Assembly: GCF_017348915.1 (NCBI RefSeq)
Contig: NZ_CP071383.1
Location: 2,108,001 to 2,172,000, forward strand
Reading direction: 5' to 3'
DNA length: 64,000 bases
From: Leclercia pneumoniae
GTDB taxonomy: Bacteria > Pseudomonadota > Gammaproteobacteria > Enterobacterales > Enterobacteriaceae
In this document: in pieces, positions 1 to 8,352 of the stretch
How positions within the stretch are numbered: the first letter of the stretch is position 1
How the letters are laid out: every line of letters starts with the position of its first letter
Made by a program: the position numbers and the translations under genes
Notes under the pieces: generated by a model
What the model saw: only the letters and a program-made list of their open reading frames with translations
Database searches by the model: none
What the model was told of the DNA's origin: nothing

Positions 1-320
1 TCGATAATCAGCTGTTTCATTAACGCCCGACCGATGCCTTTGCCCTGGTGCTCAGGATGAATATAGACAGAGTGCTCCACGGTGTGGCGGAAGCCATCGA
101 AAGCACGCCAGTCGCCAAAGGAGGCATAACCGACAACCCGACCCTCCTGCTCACAGACCAGCACCGGATAACCCATCAAGGTTCGCGCTTCAAACCAGGC
201 GATACGGTTGTCGGTATCAACGGTTGTATCATTCCAGATCGCGGCGGTATGCAGCACCGCGTGGTTATAAATCTCGCCAATGGCGGCGCAATCTTCTTTA
301 CAGGCGTGACGGATAAGCAT
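1..320 (-). CDS. mnaT: L-amino acid N-acyltransferase MnaT (3' end outside window)
   Basis: GNAT-family acetyltransferase. The visible N-terminal 106 residues begin MLIRHACKEDCAAI and contain the acetyl-CoA binding motif A region (HPEHQGKGIGRALMKQL). They match E. coli MnaT (YncA) closely from memory. MnaT N-acetylates methionine derivatives such as methionine sulfone or sulfoximine, as well as phosphinothricin-like compounds. The gene runs off the left edge, so the C-terminal part cannot be read. The start is the ATG complementary to 318-320. It is divergent from the XRE-cupin regulator at 471, and curA follows as in E. coli, which supports the assignment. Confidence 0.9.
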   Translation of the reverse strand, partial: MLIRHACKEDCAAIGEIYNHAVLHTAAIWNDTTVDTDNRIAWFEARTLMGYPVLVCEQEGRVVGYASFGDWRAFDGFRHTVEHSVYIHPEHQGKGIGRALMKQLII

Positions 321-470
321 GGAGAAACCTCGGCGTGTGTTGTTCACTATAGTAGTACGGTGCGTCACCATATTACACAAGCGGGCGCCGCTCTCGCTAC
401 GGTATAAACCATATCTTTTTGTTATCAAAAACGGCGTTGAAATAGATTTTCTAAACTATAGTATTACGCC

Positions 471-1046
471 ATGAATACTATGTCAGACAACATCAATCAT
501 CGCATCAGCGCGCGTATTCGCCTTGAGCGAGAGTCCCGGGGATGGTCGTTAAGCGAGCTTGCCGAGCGTGCGGGCGTATCGCGGGCGATGATCCACAAAA
601 TCGAACGCGCCGAGAGCAGCCCAACGGCGACGTTGCTGGCGCGTCTGTGCGGTGCGTTTGGCATTAGCATGTCCACCCTGATAGCCCGCGCCGAGATGCA
701 GGAGGGCAAGCTGCTGCGTCTGGAAAATCAACCCGTCTGGCGGGACCCGCAAACGCATTATCTACGACGACATGTTTCGCCGCGCACCGACCTGCCTATC
801 GATCTGGTGCAGGTAGAACTGCCTGCCGGGAGTGATGTGCCGATGCCTGCGTCGTCGTATGCGCTGGCACGCCAGCTGATCTGGTTACAATCGGGGGAAC
901 TCATCTTCCAGGAAGGGGATACCCGCCACGAGATGCACGCCGGCGACTGCCTCGAACTGGGGCCGCCAAATGACTGCCGGTTCATCAACGAAAGCGACGC
1001 TCCCTGCGTTTACCTGATCGTTCGGCTTAATCAATCCGGCGCATAA
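471..1046 (+). CDS. XRE-family regulator with C-terminal cupin domain
   Basis: A 191-residue protein with an N-terminal helix-turn-helix (about residues 12-66, ISARIRLERESRGWSLSELA and then VSRAMIHKIERAESSPT) followed by a small cupin-2 beta barrel (about 110-185, with the turn HAGDCLELGPPNDCRF). This HTH-cupin architecture is common in regulators that sense small ligands and control a neighbouring enzyme or transporter. Two starts are possible, ATG at 471 or ATG at 480; neither has a strong Shine-Dalgarno. It is divergent from mnaT and upstream of curA, so either could be a target. It resembles E. coli SutR (YdcN) in architecture only, and I do not assign that name. Confidence 0.8.
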   Translation: MNTMSDNINHRISARIRLERESRGWSLSELAERAGVSRAMIHKIERAESSPTATLLARLCGAFGISMSTLIARAEMQEGKLLRLENQPVWRDPQTHYLRRHVSPRTDLPIDLVQVELPAGSDVPMPASSYALARQLIWLQSGELIFQEGDTRHEMHAGDCLELGPPNDCRFINESDAPCVYLIVRLNQSGA

Positions 1047-1111
1047 TGGCCAGGCGAACCTGGGAGGTTAACGCTAGTCTTTAAAGACATTTGCATAAAC
1101 AGGAGTGATGT

Positions 1112-2149
1112 ATGAGTCTGTCTTCAACACAGAATCGTCAATGGGTTCTGGCCTCCCGTCCCCATGGCGCACCCACCGTAGAGAACTTTCGTCTGGAAAA
1201 AACCTCGGTCCCTCAGCCTGAAGAGGGCCAGCTCTTACTGCGCACCGTTTATCTCTCGTTAGATCCCTATATGCGCGGGCGTATGAGCGATGCCCCCTCC
1301 TATTCACCACCGGTTGAGATCGGGGCGGTCATGGTGGGTGGCACGGTCAGCCGCGTTGAACAATCCCAACACCCTGACTATCCCGTCGGCGAGTGGGTGC
1401 TGAGCTACAGCGGCTGGCAAGATTATGCGTTGTCGGACGGTACAGGCCTGGTGAAACTGGGCAGCAACCCGCAGCACCCTTCCTGGGCGCTGGGTATCCT
1501 GGGAATGCCGGGCTTTACCGCCTACATGGGTCTGCTGGATATTGGCCAGCCGAAATCAGGCGAAACCCTGGTGGTGGCTGCGGCTACCGGGCCGGTGGGT
1601 GCCACCGTCGGGCAGATTGGTAAAATTAAAGGCTGTCATGTGGTCGGGATTGCCGGAGGAGCGGAAAAATGTCGCCATGCCGTCGAGGTTCTGGGCTTTG
1701 ACCGCTGTATCGATCACCACGCAGACGACTTTGCGCAGCAGTTGAAACAAGCCTGTCCAGAGGGTATCGATATCTATTATGAGAACGTCGGTGGCAAGGT
1801 GTTTGATGCGGTACTGCCGCTGCTGAATACCTCGGCCCGCGTTCCGGTCTGTGGTCTGGTTAGCGGCTATAACGCCACCGATTTGCCGCCCGGACCCGAT
1901 CGTCTGGGACTGCTGATGGGCACCATCCTGAAAAAACGCATTCGCATGCAGGGTTTTATCATCGCTCAGGACTATGGCGATCGCATCGACGAGTTTCAGC
2001 AGGAGATGGGGCGCTGGGTGAACGAAGGTAAAATCCACTACCGCGAGCAGGTAACGGACGACCTGGTAAATGCCCCGCAGGCGTTCATCGGTTTGCTGGA
2101 AGGGAAGAACTTCGGCAAAGTAGTTATACGCGTGGCGAAAGATAACTAA
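1112..2149 (+). CDS. curA: NADPH-dependent curcumin/2-alkenal reductase CurA
   Basis: A 345-residue zinc-independent medium-chain dehydrogenase/reductase. The N-terminal GroES-like domain (MSLSSTQNRQWVLASRPHGA) is followed by the nucleotide-binding motif AAATGPVGATVGQ near residues 157-167. Conserved YENVGG and GFII segments are typical of the leukotriene B4 dehydrogenase branch. The E. coli orthologue (YncB/CurA) reduces curcumin to dihydro- and tetrahydrocurcumin and probably other alpha,beta-unsaturated ketones with NADPH in the cytoplasm. Full family length. A Shine-Dalgarno AGGAG precedes the ATG. Its position between mnaT and mcbR matches E. coli. Confidence 0.93.
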   Translation: MSLSSTQNRQWVLASRPHGAPTVENFRLEKTSVPQPEEGQLLLRTVYLSLDPYMRGRMSDAPSYSPPVEIGAVMVGGTVSRVEQSQHPDYPVGEWVLSYSGWQDYALSDGTGLVKLGSNPQHPSWALGILGMPGFTAYMGLLDIGQPKSGETLVVAAATGPVGATVGQIGKIKGCHVVGIAGGAEKCRHAVEVLGFDRCIDHHADDFAQQLKQACPEGIDIYYENVGGKVFDAVLPLLNTSARVPVCGLVSGYNATDLPPGPDRLGLLMGTILKKRIRMQGFIIAQDYGDRIDEFQQEMGRWVNEGKIHYREQVTDDLVNAPQAFIGLLEGKNFGKVVIRVAKDN

Positions 2150-2406
2150 CTTTTGCGGATATGGCGGATTATTCCGCCATATTAAGTTGTGCAAATTTCC
2201 AAATAACGTCTTTAATTATACAAGCAAAGATTACTCCAGTCGTCCCTGTGGATTGAGTTAATTCAATCACTTAGGCAGGTTTGCTGTTATTTATTGTTTC
2301 TCTTAGCACGAACCAGGCATGCAGATACAGGACATATCATACCCGCAGTGGCGAATTTCCCGCCGCTGCGGCTAACAAAGGTAAGTGTTAGTTACAGGAA
2401 TAGAAC

Positions 2407-3075
2407 ATGCTGGATTTGGACAACTTAGAAAAAGCTCAACGAATGAGCCTGACGATGCAGGTTGAAATGAGTCTTAAAAGCGCCCTGATTGCAGGCGCGC
2501 TGAAACCAGGCGCCCGGCTCGTCACCAAAGAGATTGCGGATAAATTAGGTACCAGTATTACTCCTGTGCGTGAAGCGTTGCTGCGGTTGGTCTCCGCAGG
2601 TGCACTGCACGCGACCCCGGCGCAAGCGTTTCTGGTGCCGGAAGTGTCACTCGAGCGTTATAGAGAAGTTAACGCCATTCGTAAGACGCTGGAGGGCATG
2701 GCCGCTGAAGAGGCCTGTTTGCAAATGTCCGCCGAGAAACTGACGACGTTGCGAAACCTGTCAGAGAAATTCCATGAAGCGATGCACAACGGTGAAGTTG
2801 AGCGAGCGCTGCATGCCAACCGGGCCTTTCGCTTTACGCTGTATCACTATGCCGGTATGCCTACGCTGATGTCGCTTATCGAGCAGCTATGGGTACGCAT
2901 TGGCCCCTGTTTTAATTGCCTCTATGACGAGAATATCGATCTCCCGTCGTCTACGTATCGTTATGATGCACTGCTCCGTGCGCTAGAAAAAGGCGATGTC
3001 GAGGGCTGTCGGACCGCCATCGATAAAGTAATAGATGAAGCGAACGACATATTGATTCTGCAATATTTAAGCTAA
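2407..3075 (+). CDS. mcbR: GntR/FadR-type regulator McbR
   Basis: A 222-residue regulator of the FadR subfamily. The winged HTH is at about residues 15-75 (LVTKEIADKLGTSITPVREA and following LLRLVSAGAL), followed by an all-helical FCD effector domain to the C-terminus. The E. coli orthologue (YncC/McbR, about the same length) represses mcbA and affects colanic acid and biofilm formation. The preceding 257-base gap (2150-2406) holds the promoter but no gene. It sits directly after curA, as in E. coli. Ligand unknown. Confidence 0.92.
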   Translation: MLDLDNLEKAQRMSLTMQVEMSLKSALIAGALKPGARLVTKEIADKLGTSITPVREALLRLVSAGALHATPAQAFLVPEVSLERYREVNAIRKTLEGMAAEEACLQMSAEKLTTLRNLSEKFHEAMHNGEVERALHANRAFRFTLYHYAGMPTLMSLIEQLWVRIGPCFNCLYDENIDLPSSTYRYDALLRALEKGDVEGCRTAIDKVIDEANDILILQYLS

Positions 3076-3131
3076 GTCATTTTTTAAACCGGGCTCGGCG
3101 GTAATATCGCTCGATCTTGCGCTGTCAATAA

Positions 3132-3166
3132 TTTCCGGCAGACTTTGTGCTGCCGGAAACGTTATT
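3132..3166 (+). terminator. Candidate terminator after mcbR
   Basis: A 10-bp perfect inverted repeat (TTTCCGGCAG at 3132-3141, CTGCCGGAAA at 3150-3159) with an 8-base loop lies 56 bases after the mcbR stop. The following T-tract is poor (CGTTATTTC), so termination efficiency is uncertain. Confidence 0.5.
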
Positions 3167-3198
3167 TCATTTCTCGACTGATAAGACCAGACTGACGC

Positions 3199-3225
3199 TG
3201 AAATAACCAATTGTCCTGCCGATAA
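3199..3225 (+). promoter_or_regulatory. Flagellar sigma-28 (FliA) promoter of the chemoreceptor gene
   Basis: The -10 element GCCGATAA at 3218-3225 matches the FliA consensus exactly. TGAAATAA lies at the correct position for the -35 element (consensus TAAAGTTT), 11 bases upstream at 3199-3206. Transcription would start about 3230-3233, some 30 bases before the chemoreceptor start codon at 3262. Class 3 chemotaxis receptor genes normally use this type of promoter. Confidence 0.8.
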
Positions 3226-3253
3226 CCTTAAAAGGCACAGTTGCCTTTTAAGG
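3226..3253 (+). repeat. Perfect 12-bp hairpin overlapping the chemoreceptor Shine-Dalgarno
   Basis: CCTTAAAAGGCA (3226-3237) and TGCCTTTTAAGG (3242-3253) form a perfect stem with loop CAGT. The right arm covers most of the Shine-Dalgarno AAGGAG (3250-3255). If transcription starts near 3231 only part of the left arm is transcribed, giving an eight-pair hairpin at the extreme 5' end of the mRNA. It may stabilise the mRNA or limit ribosome access; this is inference. Confidence 0.7.
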
Positions 3254-3261
3254 AGCCAGGA

Positions 3262-4800
3262 ATGAGTGTCAGTCAACGATTACGTAATATAAAAATGAGC
3301 AAAAAGCTCGCCGCAGGTTTTGGTCTGGTGCTGCTGTTAGTGGCGGTATCAACACTGATGAGCGTATTGCGCTTTAAAGAGATCCGCGATGTCTACCAGC
3401 AAACCAATCTGATCTACAACATCAACATCGAGGTTTTCCAGGCCAAGATTAACCGTCTCAAATTCCTCTATACCGCTGACGAGAAGTCGGGTCAGCTGAT
3501 GGCAAATTATGTCAAACACGCCGCTGAATTAACCACCGAAGCGCAGCAGCTGGAGTGGACCACGCAAGAGAAGGCGATTGTCGATGATGTGGCGGGGCAC
3601 CTGGCCCGTTTTGGCCGTAGCGTAAGCGAAATGCAGACCGCCATGACGGCGTATACCGCTAACAAGAACGACCCGGCAGCCGTTGCCGCGCTGAAAGCGG
3701 CAGAAGATAACGTCAAATCCGCAGGGGATGACAGTAGCGCCTCTCTGCGCGCCATTATCGCCCTCGTGAAAAAGCATAACGATGCGTTGGCTTACAGCTC
3801 CAGTACCATCACCGCCATTGTTGGCGTGGTGGCGATTCTGTTCGGGATCATCGTCTCCTGGTGGGTTACCCGCCAGATCACCCATCCGGTGAAACACAAC
3901 CTGCAGCTGGCGGAACGGATTGCCAGCGGCGACCTCAGCTCCGAAATCCATCCGCAGGGTGAAGATGAGCTGGGTAAACTGACCGGAGCGATGGGCCGGA
4001 TGAACGAGAAACTGCGCGCCATGATTGGCGAAGTACGCAGCAGCGTGGCGCAGGTGTCGCTGGCGGCTTCCGAAATCGCCGAGGGCAACACCGATCTCTC
4101 TTCCCGTACCGAGCAGCAGGCAGCTGCCGTCGTCGAGACCGCCGCCAGTATGGAAGAGCTCACCGCCACGGTAAAAAACAACGCCGACAACGCCCGTCAC
4201 GCCAGTCAGCTGGCGGCAGAAGCCTCGCAAACCGCTACCTAGGGCGGACGCGTGATGCAGGATGTGGTCAGTACCATGAGCGACATCAATACCAGTTCGC
4301 AGAAAATTGCCGATATCACCGCGGTGATTAACAGTATCGCCTTCCAGACCAATATCCTGGCGCTGAACGCCGCCGTCGAGGCCGCCCGCGCGGGTGAGCA
4401 AGGGCGCGGCTTTGCCGTTGTGGCGAGCGAAGTGCGCAGCCTTTCGCAGCGTAGCTCGCAGGCGGCGAAGGATATTGAACTGTTGATCAGCGAATCGGTC
4501 TCGCGCATTACCACCGGTAGCAACCTGGTGGCGAAAGCCGGGCAGACCATGGAGCAGGTGGTGAACTCGGTCACCCGGGTGAATGACATTATGGGAGAGA
4601 TCTCCTCGGCATCGGAAGAGCAGAGCCGCGGCATTGAGCAGATTTCGCGTGCGGTGATGGAGCTGGATACCACAACCCAGCAAAACGCCTCGCTGGTGGG
4701 CGCCTCGTCAACGGCGGCAGAGGCGCTGGAAGATCAGGCGCGTCTGCTGGAGACGCTGGTCGCCGCGTTCCGCCTGGATCAGAAGGCGCAGCTGGCTTAA
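3262..4800 (+). pseudogene. Methyl-accepting chemotaxis protein interrupted by in-frame amber codon
   Basis: A complete Tsr/Tar-class chemoreceptor frame of 512 codons, with one TAG at 4240-4242 (codon 327). Before it: TM1 (about 13-34), a four-helix periplasmic sensor, TM2 (about 186-206), HAMP (about 207-260) and the first methylation helix (SSRTEQQAAAVVETAASMEE). After it, in the same frame: the signalling tip [20 protein letters not shown] and the second methylation helix. Nothing is shifted or deleted; family members have a charged or polar residue here (E. coli Tsr has QRGG where this reads T-stop-GG). A single substitution explains the stop. The truncated product would lack the CheA/CheW-binding tip and be unable to signal. 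ATG at 3262 is chosen over the upstream frame extension because AAGGAG precedes it. Not at this place in E. coli. Ligand unknown. Confidence 0.88.
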
Positions 4801-4807
4801 AAAGAGC

Positions 4808-4836
4808 ACCGGCAGCGCAAGGCTGCCGGTTTTTTT
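4808..4836 (+). terminator. Rho-independent terminator after the chemoreceptor gene
   Basis: Stem ACCGGCAGC (4808-4816) / GCTGCCGGT (4822-4830), loop GCAAG, then a run of seven T. It ends transcription from the left immediately before the convergent pqqU stop. Confidence 0.9.
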
Positions 4837-4837
4837 A

Positions 4838-6952
4838 TTACTCGAAACGGTACGACACCGACAAACCGACGCCGTAGTTACGTCCCGGCGCGGGTTCGTA
4901 GTAACGCCCATTCGATTCATTGACAATAACCGAACCGGCATACTCTTTGTCGAACAGGTTATCCACGCGACCAAAGAGGTCCATTCCCCAGTTACCGTAG
5001 TTAAACTTGTAGCCGGTGTTCAGGCCAACAACGGTATAGGAGGGGGCTTTCGCCGTGTTTTCATCGTCCGCCATAATGTCACTCATATAGCGCACATCGG
5101 TGCCGGCGTACCAGCCCTCAACAGGCTGCCAGCCAAAGGAGGCAAAGCCCATATTACGGGCGATGCCCGGCATACGGTTACCGTTGCAGTCGCTGTCGGA
5201 ACAGACGTTCGTGCGGTAGGTGGCATCCAGATAGGTCCACGCCATTTTCAGCTTCCAGTTCTCGGCGAACTGCTGATCCAGGGCCACTTCGACCCCCTGA
5301 CGGCGGGTTTTCCCGGCGTTTTTATAGCTGGTACGGCCGCCGCCGCTGGCATCGACCACAATCTCATCATCGGTATCGGTACGGAACAGCGCGGCGGTCA
5401 GCAGACCATTGCCAATGCGCGTTTTGCTCCCCACTTCCCAGGTATTGTTGGTCGATGGCTTCAGGCCGAAGTTAAGCCCGCCCTGGCCGTCAGAGCGGTA
5501 GGAGAGTTCGTTGATGGTCGGGGTTTCGAACCCGCGTCCGGCCGCGGCATACAGATTCCAGCCGTCGGTCACCGCATATTTCAGGGAGCTGGCCGGCAGC
5601 CATTTGTGGTAGCTGGCGTCGCCGCTGTCGTCGCCATTTTTGCCCTGAATATAGTGGTCGTTGGAGTCAAAGTAGACCGAGCTGTAACGCACGCCCGCGT
5701 CCAGGGTCAGCTTCTGGGTTAGCTGCCAGCTAGTCTGCAGATAGGGGTCGACGTTCCACATCAGGTTGCGTTCTTTGCGACGCAGGTTACCTTTTTCGCC
5801 GAAAGTAGGCACGCCGTTATTGCGCACGTAGTTTTCATAGCCGCGGCGATTTTCACTCATGTTCTCGTAATTAAGACCGGTGGTGAAAGTCATTGGCACC
5901 AGCAGCTCGCCCCGGTGGGTCCAGCGGGTGTCGATACCCTGATAATGACGCTGCATATCAATCACGCCGCCGGAGTGCGTTGGATTCTGCTGCGGACCAA
6001 TGGGGATCGACTGGTACTGGGTCATTTCACGCTCACCCGCGTACATCATCACGCTCAGGTCGTCCTGCTGACTCAGTTGACGCTCATAGCGCAAGCCGGC
6101 CTGCGTCTGTTTGATGTTTTTGCGGGTATTGTACTGTTCGGCACGCGGCGACTGGGTCGGATTAGCACGCCACTCCTGTTCGCTCAGCCCGCCCGGATCG
6201 TCGGCTTTAATATCCACGCTGTTGAACAGCAGGGTCAGCTTACTGACATCGTCAATGCGCACGCCCAGTTTGGCGTTGGCGAGATTTTTACGCGCGCCGC
6301 TGTGGTCGCGATAGCCTTTGGTGGTGAAACGGGTGGTTGAAACGGTGTAATCCACGTCGCCCGGCTGGGTGCCGTCGCCCATCGCTCCGGTGGCCTTCAT
6401 GCCATAACGCCAGCTGCCGAAGCTGCCATAGTAGCTGCTGGCTTCAATGGTATTTGGCTGTTTGCCGGTCTCGGTGGCGACGTTGATCACCCCGCCGGAG
6501 GCATTGCCATACAGGGCAGAGAAGGGGCCGCGTAAGACTTCCACGCTCTCGACGCTGCTGAGATCGATATTGGAGGTCTGCCCCTGGCCATCCGGCATCG
6601 TCGCGGGGATGCCGTCGACATACATACGGATGCCGCGCACGCCGAAGGTAGAGCGGGCGCCAAAGCCACGCATCGACAACTGCAGATCCTGGGCATAGTT
6701 CTGGCGATTCTGAATCTGCAAGCCCGGCACGCTGCCCAGCGACTCCGACAGGTTAATGCGCGGCGTAGCCTGACGCATATCTTCGCCGTTCACCACGCTG
6801 ACGGCGGCGGGGGTGTCCAGTTCTGAAACGGTTTGCGGCGTTGCGCTGACGATCATGGTCTGTTCGTCGGCAGCCATGGCGTTAACGGGGGTAAAGACGA
6901 CAGGAACCAACAGCAGGGGAAACGTTGCCTTACTGGCAGAAATGATTTTCAT
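4838..6952 (-). CDS. pqqU: TonB-dependent outer membrane receptor PqqU (YncD)
   Basis: A 704-residue TonB-dependent receptor. Signal peptide about residues 1-27 (ends PVNAMA), TonB-box-like QTMIVSA near 31-37, plug domain (RINLSESLGSVPGLQIQNRQ; GMYVDGIPATMPDGQGQT-like segment) and then a 22-strand beta barrel to the C-terminus. The E. coli orthologue, about the same length, imports pyrroloquinoline quinone and serves as a phage receptor. Divergent from yncE as in E. coli. Intact, with no frame interruption. Confidence 0.92.
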   Translation of the reverse strand: MKIISASKATFPLLLVPVVFTPVNAMAADEQTMIVSATPQTVSELDTPAAVSVVNGEDMRQATPRINLSESLGSVPGLQIQNRQNYAQDLQLSMRGFGARSTFGVRGIRMYVDGIPATMPDGQGQTSNIDLSSVESVEVLRGPFSALYGNASGGVINVATETGKQPNTIEASSYYGSFGSWRYGMKATGAMGDGTQPGDVDYTVSTTRFTTKGYRDHSGARKNLANAKLGVRIDDVSKLTLLFNSVDIKADDPGGLSEQEWRANPTQSPRAEQYNTRKNIKQTQAGLRYERQLSQQDDLSVMMYAGEREMTQYQSIPIGPQQNPTHSGGVIDMQRHYQGIDTRWTHRGELLVPMTFTTGLNYENMSENRRGYENYVRNNGVPTFGEKGNLRRKERNLMWNVDPYLQTSWQLTQKLTLDAGVRYSSVYFDSNDHYIQGKNGDDSGDASYHKWLPASSLKYAVTDGWNLYAAAGRGFETPTINELSYRSDGQGGLNFGLKPSTNNTWEVGSKTRIGNGLLTAALFRTDTDDEIVVDASGGGRTSYKNAGKTRRQGVEVALDQQFAENWKLKMAWTYLDATYRTNVCSDSDCNGNRMPGIARNMGFASFGWQPVEGWYAGTDVRYMSDIMADDENTAKAPSYTVVGLNTGYKFNYGNWGMDLFGRVDNLFDKEYAGSVIVNESNGRYYEPAPGRNYGVGLSVSYRFE

Positions 6953-7120
6953 GAATAGATGCCGATTGTGGAATTAAACGTACCAAATGGAACATGTGCG
7001 TGTATGTTAAATGTTTTGTAAATGTATTGAAAACCATAAACGCACATTGCGTTAATCCAAGTGTAGATAAAAAAGACGGATCGCGACGGAAGCGGCAAGA
7101 TTTACTCCACATTCATATAA

Positions 7121-7140
7121 ATAATGATTAGTATTCGCAT
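7121..7140. promoter_or_regulatory. Possible Fur box between pqqU and yncE
   Basis: ATAATGATTAGTATTCGCAT reads as successive imperfect copies of the Fur hexamer GATAAT (gATAAT, GATTAG, TATTCG). It lies 77 bases before the yncE start. yncE is known to be Fur-repressed in E. coli, which is why this site is proposed; the match is partial. Confidence 0.45.
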
Positions 7141-7216
7141 TCAATAAATGCAAAGCCATGACTTTGCAGCCGGAAGCGATGTCAGCCATTCCACCTATGT
7201 TTAAAAGGGAGTTGTT

Positions 7217-8278
7217 ATGAATTTACGTCATCTGTGCTCACCGCGTCTGCGTGGTTCTTTGCTGCTGGGTTCTCTGCTGGTAGCGGGTACGTTCAATGTC
7301 CATGCCGCCGAAGAGATGCTGCGTAAAGCGGTGGGGAAAGGCGCTTACGAGATGGCCGTCAGCCAGCAGGAGAACGCGCTGTGGGTTGCCACCACCCAGA
7401 GCCGCAAAACAGATAAAGGCGGGGTGGTCTATCGTCTTGATCCCGTCACCCTCGAAGTGACTCAGGCCATTCATAACGATTTGAAACCTTTTGGCGCGAC
7501 CATCAACAACGCCACGCAAACCCTGTGGTTTGGCAATACCACCAACAGCGCCGTCACCGCGATCGATGCGAAAACGGGTGAAGTAAAAGGGCGCCTGGTG
7601 CTGGACGATCGTCAGCGCAGCGAAACGGTTAAACCGCTGCAGCCGCGCGAGCTGGTGGCCGATGACACCACCAACACCGTCTATATCACCGGTATCGGCA
7701 AAGAGAGCGTGATCTGGGTTGTGGACGGCGCCACGCTGAAGCTGAAAGAGACTATCGCCAATACCGGTAAGTTCAGCACCGGTCTGGCGCTGGATGCACA
7801 GGCGAAACGCCTTTACACCACCAATGCCGACGGTGAACTGCTGACCATTGATACCGCTACCCACAAAATTCTCAGCCGTAAAAAACTGCAGGATGACGGG
7901 AAAGAGCACTTCTACCTGAACCTGAGCCTGGACGTGGCGGGCCAGCGCGCTTTCCTTACCGACTCCAAACAGCCGGAAGTGCTGGTTGTCTCGCTGAAAG
8001 ATGGCAGCGTGATCAAGAAAGTGGCGGCGCCAGAGTCGCTGGCCGTGCTCTTCAACCCGACGCGTAATGAAGCCTACGTGACGCATCGCGAAGCGGGTAA
8101 AGTGAGCGTGATCGACACCAAAACCTATAAAGTGACGAAAACCTTCGAGACCCCGACCTTCCCGAATAGCCTGGCACTCTCTGCCGATGGCAAAACCCTG
8201 TACGTGACGGTGAAGCAGAAGTCTACCCGTCAGCAGGAAGCGACCCAGCCTGACGATGTGATTCGTATTGCGCTGTAA
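7217..8278 (+). CDS. yncE: Periplasmic seven-bladed beta-propeller protein YncE
   Basis: A 353-residue secreted protein. Sec signal peptide about residues 1-30 (ends FNVHA, then AEEMLRK). The rest is YVTN/NHL-type propeller repeats, with recurring motifs such as NTVYITGIG, KRLYTTNADG, NEAYVTHREAG and KTLYVTVKQK. The E. coli orthologue (same length) is an iron-repressed periplasmic propeller reported to bind DNA; its physiological role is not settled. Pairing with the PQQ receptor gene pqqU is conserved. Shine-Dalgarno GGGAG precedes the ATG. Confidence 0.93.
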   Translation: MNLRHLCSPRLRGSLLLGSLLVAGTFNVHAAEEMLRKAVGKGAYEMAVSQQENALWVATTQSRKTDKGGVVYRLDPVTLEVTQAIHNDLKPFGATINNATQTLWFGNTTNSAVTAIDAKTGEVKGRLVLDDRQRSETVKPLQPRELVADDTTNTVYITGIGKESVIWVVDGATLKLKETIANTGKFSTGLALDAQAKRLYTTNADGELLTIDTATHKILSRKKLQDDGKEHFYLNLSLDVAGQRAFLTDSKQPEVLVVSLKDGSVIKKVAAPESLAVLFNPTRNEAYVTHREAGKVSVIDTKTYKVTKTFETPTFPNSLALSADGKTLYVTVKQKSTRQQEATQPDDVIRIAL

Positions 8279-8300
8279 GGGTAGTTGACCTTACGCAGGC

Positions 8301-8337
8301 AAATAAAAAGGGAAGGCACTATGCCTTCCCTTTTTTT
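8301..8337. terminator. Bidirectional terminator between yncE and ansP
   Basis: Stem GGGAAGGCA (8310-8318) / TGCCTTCCC (8322-8330), loop CTA. Seven T follow on the plus strand. On the minus strand the sequence after the stem is TTTTTATTT, so it can serve both converging genes. Confidence 0.92.
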
Positions 8338-8352
8338 AGTGGCTAAGTTCGA

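Noticed and set aside
3529..4683. 384-codon open frame antisense to the chemoreceptor
   Set aside because: It is the shadow of a GC-rich coding gene; the sense strand has all chemoreceptor domains, and this frame has no recognisable domain or ribosome site.
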